A stretch of DNA of 64,000 bases from Buxus sempervirens. Lineage: Eukaryota; Streptophyta; Magnoliopsida; Buxales; Buxaceae. A program made the translations under genes and the position numbers. The stretch spans positions 8,158,221-8,222,220 of the forward strand of contig OX387192.1 of assembly GCA_947561395.2 (NCBI GenBank), written 5' to 3'. Numbering within the stretch: the first letter of the stretch is position 1; every line of letters begins with the position of its first letter. The notes beneath the pieces were generated by a model. That model worked only from the letters and a program-made list of their open reading frames with translations, did not search any database and was not told where the DNA came from. Shown here piece after piece: positions 11,259 to 21,626 of the stretch.

Positions 11259-12173
11259 TGAAAGCAAATCAAAACAACGAGTGAGATATGAATATCTCAG
11301 CGAATAGCACATGCATGCAAAATAGTTATCTCAATTTCTAAAATATGCCACGATAAATAAGCGAACAAAAGTAATCAGTGGAATCACAATTGACAATTCA
11401 AATTAATCATACTCTCAATAATAGATTTAAACAAATACCAATTGCAACATCAAACAATCATAATAAGGTCAATGTCATGTCTATTTCTTAAATTAGTCAA
11501 TCAACATGCCAATGAGACATCCACACTTCCATATACACAGTTCCGGCCTACTCAAGGTTTCAGAACTCTGAAATGACGACCTACTCAGGGTTTCGTCATC
11601 CAATGCCGGCTTACTCATCGGGTTTCGGCATTGACAACCAGGCTTACTTAGGGTTTTTGGCTGCTCTACACCGGTTGTGGCAACACACAAGGCCATGTGA
11701 TTACACCAACAAGCAATAACATTTCATTACTAAGCTTAGACATGGATCCAGAACAAGCTAAACCAATAACCCATCTCAATTACCGCGTTAAACATAATCC
11801 GATAAAATTCTGTGAAAACCCACATTCATGTGATAACAAATCATGCATAGGTACTGCTCATCATGGGTCACTCCGGATCATAATACTCCATCATGAAAGT
11901 CACAACTATAATCCATACACATCGACAAAATCTCAGCAATATATATATAGTCTCAAGAAAGCTCAATCTTGAAATCTGCTCATAATATAAAGTTACTAAA
12001 ATCAGATTTAACAAGATGTATCAAATCTGGATTTTAAAGTATTAAACATATATGGATTAAAGGCAACAATCAATGGAAATATTTCAATCACTTATAAATA
12101 TATGAGTGCAGAAAATCAGCCCCTTCTTACTTCCTTAATCTTAGTTATCTTTCATTAAATACTAACATGGTAG

Positions 12174-15144
12174 TGTGAGACATGGAAAAATCACCGGGAT
12201 GATTCCCCTCCGTCAACACACGGGCTCAACGTAAAATGTGGGAGTCGCCACCATTCAGATTTTCGGGTGTGAATGGACACCAAAAGATTCAAAATAAGCA
12301 AAAAGAGCTAAAAGGCAAATACTAGAGTAAAAATAACTCTACTTGAAAATCAGATCCAGAGATGGGTAAGGGGATTAGATTATGAACGGGGAAGGTGTTA
12401 GGCACCCCCATTCACCCACACAAGGTGGTTGCCAAGTGTTGTTCATGCAAAAAAATGAAAAAGCTTGCTAAAATCATCAAAAACCTTGGAAAAGGGTTAA
12501 ACAAATATGTGATATGTCCACATGAGAAATCCAAATGAATTCCAGATCCTCTTTTATATCAATATCACTTCTAGAATATTACTAATAGATGGCAATCAAA
12601 GCAAAAATTGCACAAAACCAAGTTGAGTCAAATCCGGAAGATTCGGTAAAAGATAGTGCCATTTGTCTTGAAATCATTTAAATCCAATTTAAATGGAGCC
12701 AAACCAAATCCATTTAAAAAATTATGGTAAATAAGAGACTCATGCAAAATTCCAATTAAATCCGGTTGAAATCCTAGGAGCTATGCTTCTTTTAAAAGTG
12801 CTGTTGAAGGTAGTAAAAAGTGGCAAGTGTGCAAGTTTGGAGAATTATCTAGAAAAATCGGCTCCATATAAATTCATGAAATTTGGTGTGAATGAAGTCT
12901 GTATGGCCATCTTTCAAATGAAACTAGCCTCATACAAAAATTCATTCGGATGTGCCTTGGGAGGTCTCCCGAACAGGCCCCGAAGATCACAGATTTACCC
13001 AGAAAAGTGCTGTTGAGCAGTTCTGAGTAAATCTGCTACCAACGACACAAATGGAGTCAAAAAATTATGAAACCAACTGGTTTTGAAACTATACTTCCAA
13101 AGGAAAACACAGAAACAAGAATCATTCGAATCAGACTTAAAACGAACACATGGCGCTCAGTCGAAGTGACAGGTTCCGTATTCAGACCTGAACTGACCTA
13201 TCAATTTCGACAGAGAGGTGTCAAAAATCCGCTTGATAGAAATTCATGAACTTTTACAGACATAAACTAAACAGCCCCACCTTTCCCATGGCTCTGAAAT
13301 CACTCCAAAATTCATCCAGACGATGAAGTTATGAGTATCCGAAGTTGAGGTACAGTTGCTGTCAAGTTAAGCCTTTTTTGAAGAAAATCAACTCAAACAG
13401 TAACAAAGTGTGTGGCATCTGTGCAAGATAAATCAAAACCATTTTGAAAAGATATTGAAGAACCTTTAGGAAGAAATAAGGCACAAGTTCGGCTCACCAT
13501 CCTCTCCGATTGGAAAGGATATGCCAAAAACCCCAAAATTGAACAAAAGTGCCCAAAACCGAGAGGTTAGACCTAGAGGCCTTCAAGATTTGAAATAAAC
13601 TTGATTGAAATCGATAACAAACATTCCAGAATTGCTTGGGGCTATTTATTTTAGATCTACCACAATGACGGCAATAGATCCAAAATACAAGCCAAATCCG
13701 ACAAAACAAGTGCTATGTGTGTAAGTGTAAAAATCCATTATTTAACAATATAATAATATATAGCATGCATTTAAATCAATCAAATGGGGTTCTAAAATAA
13801 CCTAGGGTTCCATTCTATTATCGTTTCCCTTAGTTCTCTCTCCCCGTTAAACACGGTTCTTCAAGATAATCTTGGGGTACTTTGAATATGAAACGGTTTT
13901 CATAGAATCAAAAGGCTTATTCCAATCAAGGTTCTAGCACTAGGATCAATCCTCAGTCTCGTTTCCCCTAGATCCTGCCTTCACGTTTTACGGCTGGGGG
14001 GAGTCTCGATGTACTTTGAGTAGGGGAAGGGTTTTCATACACATAGAAGAGACCTTATTCTACAGAAAGGTAGAAGAAGAGATCTAGATCTAGAATGTAA
14101 AAACAGAAAATAAAGAGAGGTTTGAGGCTTACCTGGGCTTCTGGAAGAAAAATTGCAGCGGTTCCCCTCTTTACTCAGATCTCTTTGATCTCCAACTTCT
14201 TGGCAAAAGTTCTTGGCAAGAGTTAATGGCCATTTGCTTAAGGAGGAGCCTCCTATTTATAGGCCAAGGCTAGGGTTAGGGTTTGCATGATGCTAAACAC
14301 AAAATGATGTCTAGAGTCCACCAACCTAAACCCTAAGGCTATTTCAGAGATTTCCACTCCTTTAATGAAGGATATGAGGGTAAAACGCGAAAACTCTCGG
14401 AAAACCCTAATTTTGAGCAAAAACCTTGTATCCGACAACTAAGGTCGGATATAAGCAATTCTCTTTGTATCCGACATTATCTGTCGGATACAATAAAGAT
14501 CCTTTGTATCCAACATTATCTGTCGGATACAATAAAGATGTTTTGTATCCAACATTATTTGTCGGATACAAAAAAAAGAAACTTTTATCCGAATTTTAAC
14601 ACAGGCAATACTTATTTACATGTAATATCGTTTAAGTAAATGTTCTCGTATTTTTTAATCTTCATTTATTAAGATATTACATGTAAATAAGCAAACACCC
14701 CCCCCCCCCCATTTGAATCCATTAAAAATAGTTCCAAACCCAAATTCCAAGTGAATAAAAAGTCAACTTTCCAGTTCCAGGCTAAATTCCGGTTTTTCAG
14801 GTCTGGTAAAAAGATTCAACATGTTAAAACCAAGGTATTCGTCAAGATTTAAAATCTCAAAAAATTCTTTTATGCAATAACATGGCTAAAAACCTGATTA
14901 CCAAGAAAAATTATCTTGAAATCTTGCTTTAAAAAATATTTCATTTTCTAGGGTCAAAAGTTAACAAAATTCAACCGGAAAAAGTTTGACTTTGCACAAA
15001 AGATTGAATTCGGGCCTTTTCCTTTACAATTTTGGATTCAAATGGGTTAAGGATCTCAAACCCAATGCAAAGAATTGAAAATTCCAATAAAATATTTCTC
15101 TCCTTCAAGATTTATCAAAATCGTGCAATTTTGGGGTGTCTACA
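12174..15144 (-). mobile_element. Solo LTR of the Ogre/Tat-like 'family 2' (copy B)
   Basis: The 2971-bp LTR reads on the minus strand from TGTAGACACCCC at 15144 to TGTCTCACA at 12174. It is flanked by perfect 5-bp duplications GGTAG (12169-12173 and 15145-15149). No primer-binding site follows, so it is a solo LTR. It matches copy A (2899-8324) at both ends. A minus-strand TATAAATAG box is at 14253-14261. Upstream of it lies a 39-bp-period palindrome cluster (14428-14569). A C13 run lies at 14698-14710. Confidence 0.92.
14428..14569. repeat. Four-unit palindrome array CCGACA/TGTCGG, 39-bp period
   Basis: Four 25-bp inverted repeats at 14428-14452, 14467-14491, 14506-14530 and 14545-14569, spaced exactly 39 bp. 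Each has GTATCC(G/A)ACA, a 5-bp centre and TGTCGGATAC; the first is the most diverged. The array lies 575 bp from the LTR start and ~170 bp upstream of the TATA box. TGTCGG is also the known high-affinity core for plant ARF transcription factors; whether that matters here is unknown. Confidence 0.9.
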
Positions 15145-16514
15145 GGTAGCGTAGGACTTTATCTCTCACTAACTGTAAATAAGGAATGTATCTATTTCAG
15201 AGGAATAAGAATAATTGTCTAAGCATCAAAAATAAAATCAACATCTCGAAGTATTAGCTAACCAATTAGGAAGTTTCTGTTTCCACATAAGACTTCAGAT
15301 TCTCCATTTATATTTTCATATATATACAGGGGTAGTAACCCCCAAATTCCATCACAACTACTCAGTAACTGCTTACTTAAGTTTCTGGGGTTTGAACCCA
15401 ACCAGTTTAATCAACCATTTAATCCTAATGAGTCAGCTGCATAGAATTGGAAATTAGAAGGGTTGGCGCTGACCTCCAATTTTGGTGTTAAATTCCTCTT
15501 TAATTTTTGGTGTTAGAATTTCTGAGTTTCCAACCCCTTACACATCATTTCCAAGTCTTAATTAATCTAATGGAACAATTTAAATGGGCTTTGAACCAGA
15601 TTTCTCAAGTTGGCAAGTTTGCCGAAGTTTTCTGGAAATAATACACCTGGCGCTCACCTCCAGAGGTTGGCACCAGGTCTATCAGGTTAGCCCCAGACTA
15701 AATTTGAACTGGTGCTAACCTCATATAGGTTAGCGCCAGGTCCACCGCGCTTAGCGCCAACCCAACTTCTGACTCAGTAAATTTTCCACACTCTGTTAGG
15801 TGAATTCTGACATGTCTAAACCCAAATCCCTTGCCAAACTCGACCACAATCCCTTCCTACATCTCCTAACATACCGATTAACCCTAATTGAAATTAATCC
15901 AAACAGAAATCACAGATAAATCACTCGATCTTCACTAACAGGTCTGTTAGCACCTGATTTTTGCACTCCCAAAAATGCAGAAAATAAAAATTTTAATTAA
16001 AAAGTCAAACCTTGAGGGGTCAAATTTTGACTTTTTGATCCAAAGAGAATTGGCCATCAAACTTTCTCTTATTAAAAAGAGCATTTCGACACGGTTCCAA
16101 CGCAATTGAGTTTGTTGGAATCGGAGTCCAGATGAGGAAGTTATGAGTCGGTCAAACTTTTGGGGAGCGAAAAGTTGACTTTTTGCTTGACCCCAATTCA
16201 TCTGCCCAAATTGATTCCAATGGATAGGTGGTTCGGAGCTGATTCCAACGACACCAAATTTGCTGGAATCGGACATCGGACGAAAAAGTTATGGGCAATT
16301 GAAGTTTCCAGAAAGCTGCCCATGTGGCAAAAAGGCAGCAGAAAGCAGTATAAATCAATAAAATAAATAAAATAAAATGTGTTTTTTAATATATTAAATA
16401 TTTGAATTAAAGAATCTCATTTTATAATAAAATAATCAAAGAAATTGGATGAAAATCTTGCAAAAAATCAAATTTAATAAAAGGTTTGAAATCCAGTATT
16501 TAAAAAACGTGCTC

Positions 16515-16563
16515 GCCTGTATTTGAAGTACAGGCAAGGCATGCCCGCACTTCAAATACGGGC
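16515..16563. repeat. First palindrome cluster of family-3 LTR (plus copy)
   Basis: Two 21-bp units with 7-bp arms and 7-bp spacers: 16515-16535 (GCCTGTA facing TACAGGC) and 16543-16563 (GCCCGCA facing TACGGGC, one C-A mismatch), 28 bp apart. They lie ~105 bp upstream of the TATA box. Confidence 0.8.
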
Positions 16564-17624
16564 AAGGCTTCTAGAAGCGTGACACGCGTCCCGTACGGCG
16601 ACAGCTGGTCGATTCGGAGAGATTTGAAAATGTGAATAATTTGTCCGTATTTGAACAAAATTTTGCCTATAAATCGGGGGCCAGCGCCCCCCACCCCCCC
16701 CCCCCCCCCCCCCATTTCAACAAGCTGGCCCCCCAAGCCTTCCCCCCTCTCCTTCTCTGCTCCCTGCTCGTCCAACCCCTGTCTAAGCTCTGCCAAAATC
16801 CCATTAGCCCAGAAAAATCCCCATTTTGCCCTTAACCCTTGCCAAATCCCATCCTTTTCATCTCTTTCAGCATAAGAAGCTAGTGGGCCCCTTTTCAAAC
16901 CCATTTCGGGAAATCAACAGGAGCACGGAAGCGCTGCCAAAATCCACCCACTGTCCCCACCTTTTATCTCTCTCAAGCCAAAGCAAGGGAACTCCTTTTC
17001 AAACCCATTTCGGAGAATCAAAGGGAGTGCGGAAGCGCTACCAAAATCATTCGGAGAACCTCCACTCCTCAGAACAAGGTAATAATAGCACGGTAAGCTT
17101 TTAATTAGCTTTGTATTTAACATATATTGTTATTAGATTCCCTGAATAAATTATCTTCTGATTATTTTAAGGCTATTCTTTATTTTCTTTTCTAACTAAT
17201 CTGTTACTTGGTGTATATAAGCGGGGCTCCCCAGGAGGGGGAGTTCGCCCATGCGAAATAACAGAAAGAGAGAGAATCCTTGTTAAGAAAAGGGTTTTCT
17301 GAGCTAATCCCTTTTATGTTCATTTATTCTATTTTAAAAGAGGGGTTTTGTCCTCTTCAAAGTCTAATGTACCCCATAATCCTTCCCTCTTTCCTTTCTC
17401 GGTAAAATCTCCACGCATGCACGGCTTAAACAGGCAAGAAGAAGAGTTAAAATCTCTCTTTCTATGGAACATCAAAAGAAAAAGAGAAGACATTTGAACC
17501 AAAAGTAAGAGGTTGGAACCATTTGATAGGCTGGAAATCGCCAGCCGAAATCGGTAGAAGGCGAAAAGGAACCGATAAACCAAATTTGTCTAAAATCGCG
17601 GCGTTTTTTGGAAATTCAGGCGAA

Positions 17625-17701
17625 AACCGTATTTCAAGTACGGTTCAGGCTCGCCCGTATTCAATATGCGGGCAAGCCTGAACCGCATTACATTTACGGT
17701 T
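17625..17701. repeat. Second palindrome cluster of family-3 LTR (plus copy)
   Basis: Three 21-bp units, again 28 bp apart: 17625-17645 (AACCGTA facing TACGGTT), 17653-17673 (GCCCGTA facing TGCGGGC) and 17681-17701 (AACCGCA facing TACGGTT). The first and third also pair with each other as a larger stem (CGGTTCAGGCT at 17641-17651 with its complement at 17675-17685), so a nested cruciform is possible. The unit design is the same as in the first cluster of this LTR. Confidence 0.85.
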
Positions 17702-19316
17702 CAGCCCAGCCTATATAATAAATACGGGCAAGTTAAAGAAAAGCTTAAAAATCATATTTTTTTGACCCGGTCGGATCCAATCCGACCCAAATAGGCTTAA
17801 CCCGATCCACTGGGCTTCTTGGACCTTTCCAAGCCCATTTTGTGACTGTGAGCCCAATGGACCCATCAAGGCTTCGTGGGCCCTCCAACGGGGCCCACAT
17901 CCAACCCGGCCCAACCAAGGCCCGTTTTCAATAAATGGGCCCAAGGCCATTTATTAACTGCCCATGGGCCAAAACCTAGCCCATTGGGCCCCTAAAAGCC
18001 TAAACCAACTTAATTTGCATGTTTTAGTAAATCTTTGAACCAAATAACCAAAATCCAATAAGGGTTACCCAATAACCCAAATTGGGCCTTGGGCTTGACT
18101 TAAGCCCAACATGGACTCCACTGAGCCTTCCAACAGGGCCCACATCAAACCCACTTCATTAAATGGTAAGAAGATAAAATCAAATAAAAAGGGGACCCAC
18201 ACCATCAGTGGTCCCCACCAGACCAAATAAGTGTGCATGCTGGCCTAGGAATTGGGTAAGAATTAAGTTGACTCAGAACCAGGGAGACCCATGGGACCCG
18301 TCAACCAATGGGGCAGGCTAGGGTGTCTTCGGACTTCCCTAGACGTAACCAAGAACTTGCTCAGATCTCTAATAAGCCGCAGACCAGAATAATTAGGCCT
18401 GAATAGGTGCCCCTTTTGTGTCTGCCTGCACCTCTCAAGCAGTGGCGACTCCAAAATAGTCCTGAGGCACGCATCATTTCGCATGCGCCTCGTTGTGCGA
18501 CCGAAATCGGGTGCGCACAAGGTCAAAAACAGGTAACTCAACACACTCGACTGTAATTCGATTCTTAAATCACATCCATATGCTAAAATCGACTAAACAG
18601 AGTACTACTCACATGATACAAATTATCCTCACGATCGATCACTCCCAAACCCTTCCAGATCTCGCATGGCAGCAGCTCCAAAACACTCTTCGACCAACGA
18701 TCGGCTCCCAATCTTGACTCCTAATCCAACCTTGATCGCACAGCCAAAATGGGCAGATATTAGTAATTGTTGGTCGCTACAGAAATTGGACAGAAGAATT
18801 CCTCCTTCCAAATTAACCTTCTGTCAACTCCAAATGATCAATCTCTCCTTACTTCTCTTCTTCCCCAATTCGTTTGGAACCAGCAGCAACTTCTTCTCCA
18901 ATCAAATGAGCAAAACCCAAACTCCACAATATTTCGGCTATTTATAAGGTAGTTGGCGCCAATTCCTTCTCGCGATATGCTGTGTGCTCGCCCACAGCTC
19001 TTCCTATGCAACCAGCTCATTAACCTTGATCCCATATTTCATTTTTCGCCAAAATTACCTTAAATTAGCCCAACACTTAATATCCATTAAATCACCACCC
19101 TGAATTTATTAAACAGAACCATGTCTGCTCACCTTAGCTTACCCTACGAAATTCAGATTTGCGAAGTTCCAAGTTACCCTTGACCTTGATTGCCTGAATT
19201 TCCACCAATTTAAAACATAATAAAATTATTAGATAATTCTTACAATATCATTTATTAAAACCCGGGGTTTTACATTCCCCCCCCGCTACAAATAAATTTC
19301 GTCCTCGAAATTTACC

Positions 19317-19727
19317 TCATGAAGGGACGAACAACTCTGGATACTTCTTCCTCATCTCTTCTTCACTTTCCCAAGTGGCTTCTTCAGTGGAATGGTTCTG
19401 CCATAATACCTTCACCAAAGGAATTACCTTGGTGCGGAGGGTTTGTTCGCGATGATCCAAAACCTAAACCGGTCTTTCCTCGTATGTCAAATCTTCCCGA
19501 ATCACCAAAGGCTCGGGATCTATCACATGGCTAGGATCCAAGATATACTGTCGTAACATGGAAATATGGAATACGTCATGTACTCCTACCAAATGATCTA
19601 ATAAAGCTAGCTTATAAGCCACAGGATTAATCTCTTTCACAATCTCAAACGGACCAATGAATCGAGGTGATAACTTCCCTTTCTTCCCAAATCTCATAAT
19701 GCCCTTGGAAGGACGATTCCTGCGGGT
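19317..19727 (-). pseudogene. C-terminus of Ty3/gypsy chromovirus pol (integrase end plus chromodomain-like region)
   Basis: The minus-strand reading PSKGIMRFGKKGKLSPRFIG, then GPFEIV, then GVHDVFHISMLRQY, is the standard end of Tekay/Del-type chromovirus integrase. It is followed by a chromodomain-type segment (IPLVKVLWQNH, EEATWESEEEMRKKYP) and a stop at 19317-19319. An in-frame TAG interrupts it just before 19464 (after EERPV), so it is inactive. A polypurine tract and the 3' LTR follow directly. The upstream remainder of pol is missing: at about 19728 the sequence changes to an unrelated plus-strand LTR end. Confidence 0.88.
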
Positions 19728-19729
19728 AG

Positions 19730-19899
19730 TTGCTCGTTCATGTGAGTTTATTTCAGTTTGGGATTTTAGCGTACTCTGATTATCTAGTTATTGTTATATC
19801 CATGTCTTTCCTTCACTCTGATATTGCAATCCTGTGTTATATGTTAACCTCTGGAGATGAGTTATGGTTTCTCTACGTAACTCGGACTCGGGGCGTTAC
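19730..19899 (+). mobile_element. 3' fragment of a Tekay-related LTR
   Basis: This short piece ends ACTCGGACTCGGGGCGTTACA at 19899, like the ends of LTR copies A and C. The preceding 150 bp has only general resemblance. It adjoins the broken pol end, suggesting a deletion or rearrangement joined two elements. Confidence 0.5.
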
Positions 19900-21225
19900 A
19901 AATGGAAGATATAAGGAGGGTGATAAAGCCTTACTTGGAGGACATGCAACCGTTTCGTTTGGAGGGTGTAGAGAGCACGCATGTTGTCTGCTGATATAGC
20001 AGACGATTTCATCCCATTGATCAGCCATTTCTCTCCCAGGCAATTAAAACTAGTGTAACAGGCCAAGGGGACCTCAAATTTTGGACTCTTCTTTATCTCT
20101 AGAAGGTGTTGGTGCAGTTGTGAAATTGCGGGCCCCATTAAGGTTTATTAGTGGATTGAGATGGTTGTAGTAATTAGAGTTTTGATTGCGAAAGGCGACA
20201 ATAATTGCAACTCTATAGCACTTTCCACGAAAGAAGTATCTTGTCATACCTTCGTCTTTGTCGAGCAAAACTACGAAAAAAGTTTGTTTTTGAGGAGATT
20301 TTTTCCTTGAGGCCTATACTTCAAATTTAGAAGTCCGTAGGCTTCGTATTAGTGAAAATTTATGAAAAAGACCTCACATGAACAATATGTGAGCACTAAT
20401 TTTCAGATCTACCTTCACTTGTTTTTATGATAATATATTACATATAAATATACTTGTATCATATTATAATTATGCCTGTGTCCTCATATGATTGTGGTAT
20501 CCTACTATGCTATATCCCGTATGATTGTGCTTGTATCCTGTTATGATTATGCTTATATTCCCTATGTTATATCTCGTATGATTGTGCTTGTATCCTGTTA
20601 TGATTATGCTTATATCTCCCGTATGATTGTATTTGTATTGAAGCGGATTAAAAAGCCCTCAAAGGAGAAAACCATCTTCGTAGATGAAGAGGTGATTGGA
20701 AATAGGGTAATGATAGGAAACAGGGTAATGATTGGAAACCTGATACTAATCCTGGCATAGAGCAAATACAAACAGATGGTGACATAGACTCTATGGCTAT
20801 TGACAGCAAACATCAACATAAAAAACAAACAGCACCTGCCAAGCTTAATAGACAAAACCTAGAACAAAACAAAGCAAACTAACTTGTGCAAGCCAAACTC
20901 CAAACTATACAAATTGATGACCACAAAATAACAAGACAAAAAGGGTTATTCGATCAACGAAACAAAACCTGACAAAGGCGGAGTAGCAAATGGCTTTCAG
21001 AGATGGTCAATCCAACAATTGCTAGCCGACCACGAACCATCACTCTCAGCTTCATCAATTGCATCATCGTCTTCTTCGGTAGCCATTTGACGTAGCCCTC
21101 TCAAGGCAAACCATAGATGTCTCTCACACATGATCCAGCATGATTTGAACCTAAAAGTCTTCGTCGATCGTCAGCTCCGGCTACCACTACCAAAAGATGC
21201 GCCACTTCAAAACCCTAGCACCTTC
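19900..21225. other. Unassigned stretch with a short tandem repeat
   Basis: No gene is recognised. At about 20475-20640 a 40-55-bp motif (GTATGATTGTGCTTGTATCC ... GATTATGCTTATAT) is repeated three to four times. On the minus strand, 21040-21110 has an acidic reading (MATEEDDDAIDE) that resembles the acidic segment near 25560 and may be a LINE remnant; this is weak. Confidence 0.4.
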
Positions 21226-21626
21226 GAAACCTGAGCTAATTTTACACCTTGATACCTCAGTAAATTCTCACCTGTCAATAAATAAAGAAGAGAGAGAGTT
21301 ATAAACTCTCAAAAAACTCTTACTCCAATTGCACCACACCTCTCCAATTGCACCTAACTTCTTAGGTTTGCAAAACCAATGATGAGGGAACAAAGGAACA
21401 AGCCTATTTATAGGCATCTTGGATGATTGGTACATTAAATTTGATGCCAAACCTTTGTGACTATTATGAGGTTTTAAAGTTTCTTTGGTTTGCAAACTTT
21501 TTTACAACCACACAATAGCATCGCGATAGTGCACGCAACGACGCCCACAATAGCGCTGGATTTTATTTGTTGAGGTGAAGCCGAATTTGTTGAATTTGAG
21601 CCACCTTCCTAGAATTTACTCCAACA
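21226..21626 (-). mobile_element. Partial copia-like LTR, second copy of the 2432-2898 repeat
   Basis: On the minus strand it starts TGTTGGAGTAAATTC at 21626 and has a TATAAATA box (21405-21412). Its lower half aligns with 2640-2898. The homology stops near 21226, so its 3' end is missing. Together the two copies define one LTR family beginning TGTTGGAG and ending CCAACA. Confidence 0.5.

Larger units (their letters stand above)
15945..18519 (+). mobile_element. Solo LTR of a third large-LTR family (Ogre/Tat-like 'family 3', plus copy)
   Basis: The 2575-bp unit starts TGTTAGCACCTG and ends GTGCGCACA, between perfect duplications AGGTC (15940-15944 and 18520-18524). Landmarks: two ~148-bp units (TTCCAACG at 16095 and 16243), a first palindrome cluster (16515-16563), a TATAAAT box (16668-16674), a C20 run (16694-16713), a second palindrome cluster (17625-17701), and a GTGGCGACTCC phrase near the end. 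The inverted LTR 49293-52860 shares this order. Assignment to Ogre/Tat rests on end sequence and size; no coding part is attached. Confidence 0.88.
10931..19274 (-). mobile_element. 3' LTR of a minus-strand Tekay-like chromovirus ('family 1', copy B), carrying two nested solo LTRs
   Basis: On the minus strand the LTR starts TGTAAAACCCCGGG at 19274, right after a polypurine tract (GGGGGGGGAA). It ends CCGGAGTGTTACA at 10931. Removing the two insertions leaves ~2.8 kb. It shares with copies A and C the hairpin at 11282-11299 (TGAGATA/TATCTCA), the 26-codon frame (11181-11258), the CCTGAGTAGGCC minisatellite (11540-11662), a hairpin-rich GCGCTAACC segment (15647-15765) and a donor-like GTGAGT at 18612. 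The flanks CCGTC (10926-10930) and TTCCC (19275-19279) do not match, as expected because 19275 is still inside the element. Confidence 0.85.

Noticed and set aside
14428-14569. CRISPR array because of evenly spaced palindromic repeats
   Set aside because: Spacers are not unique 30-40-bp sequences, the units lie within a plant LTR, and no cas genes exist.
16500-16904. 134-codon minus-strand frame with Gly-rich stretch
   Set aside because: The Gly run is the C20 homopolymer read on the other strand; the frame is antisense to a solo LTR.
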